This document shows, one piece after another, positions 63,729 to 64,000 of a DNA stretch of 64,000 nucleotides. How positions within the stretch are numbered: the first letter of the stretch is position 1; every line of letters begins with the position of its first letter. The stretch covers positions 62,001-126,000 of the forward strand of contig SWBL01000040.1 of the NCBI GenBank assembly GCA_024195585.1, read 5' to 3'. The position numbers and the translations under genes are program-made. The stretch is from Aureobasidium sp. EXF-3400 (lineage: Eukaryota; Ascomycota; Dothideomycetes; Dothideales; Saccotheciaceae). Below the pieces are notes generated by a model. It ran no database searches. It was not told the DNA's origin and saw nothing but the letters and a program-made list of their open reading frames with translations.

Positions 63729-64000
63729 CTAGATTTCGTCCACCTGCGATTCATTCCATTCATGTAATGGCCGCTTGGCCTTCGCACATAACACTTCTCG
63801 AAGCGGTATGTCCTGGAGGCTGATGTGGATCCACGGCAGAATACAGATCCGATAACCCCAGACCCTTTCTGCAAGACGCAGCACCATGCGCGGCAGATGA
63901 AGAAGGACATTCTGGCAGATGTAAGGTTTAATACCCCGCCATGCGGAGACCGAGGATGCGGGGTTCGTGGAGTCGTCTCCTTGATCGACCTTCCTGTGGG
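63729..64000 (-). CDS. Possible 3' exon of a gene running off the window
   Basis: The minus-strand frame is open from the window edge to a TAG at 63729-63731 (about 89 residues). It includes WRGIKPYICQNVLLHLPRMV and YRICILPWIHISLQDIPLRE. It is amphipathic and plausible as protein, but codon bias is weak and no family is recognised. A chance open frame of this length is also possible. Confidence 0.3.
   Translation of the reverse strand, partial: HRKVDQGDDSTNPASSVSAWRGIKPYICQNVLLHLPRMVLRLAERVWGYRICILPWIHISLQDIPLREVLCAKAKRPLHEWNESQVDEI

Overview
The window is nuclear DNA of a filamentous ascomycete (Pezizomycotina; a Dothideomycete is plausible, but I cannot fix the genus). The evidence is genes on both strands with short introns, mostly 47-75 nt. 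They have GT..AG ends and CTGAC/CTAAC-type branch sequences about 15-25 nt before the acceptor. There are two Zn2Cys6 regulators, a fungal SNF-type symporter, OSH1, a Clr2-type silencing factor and a RanBP1-tailed FG nucleoporin. I see no prokaryotic operons, CRISPR array, rRNA or convincing tRNA. Gene models below were spliced by eye, and exon sums were checked to be multiples of three.

Layout. 1-8 kb: 3' part of a pyroglutamyl-peptidase, an SNF-family symporter and an OSH1-like oxysterol-binding protein. 8.4-20 kb: ATP12, a Zn2Cys6 regulator, a RING protein, a METTL18/HPM1-like methyltransferase, a second Zn2Cys6 regulator and an SDR. 20.8-27.6 kb: a transketolase/dihydroxyacetone-synthase-like enzyme divergent from the SDR, then secreted PNGase-A-like and RNase T2 proteins and a HAD hydrolase. 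28.3-39.1 kb is a nitrogen-compound block: amino-acid permease, FAD amine/amino-acid oxidoreductase, a peroxisomal D-amino-acid oxidase ending in SRL, an unknown polytopic membrane protein and a Uga4/Hnm1-like permease. 40-46 kb: an unknown glycine-zipper protein and a 2EXR-like protein, separated by 3.6 kb without a clear gene.

46.2-53.5 kb is a 7.3 kb gene desert with only simple repeats and palindromes. 53.5-61.3 kb holds a giant Nup2-like nucleoporin and a Clr2-like heterochromatin factor. The window closes with a single-pass membrane glycoprotein and a possible 3' gene fragment on the minus strand.

The least expected signal is a family of short (about 150-220 bp) inverted-repeat, MITE-like elements sharing a core close to TAGCTAYAAAAATGCACAATA and TGTCCACTGAG. 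I find copies or arms at about 0.8-1.0, 23.3-23.5, 58.45-58.8 and 61.0-61.2 kb. One copy fills most of an enlarged intron of the Clr2 gene. Another appears to contribute the last codons and stop of the PNGase-A-like gene.
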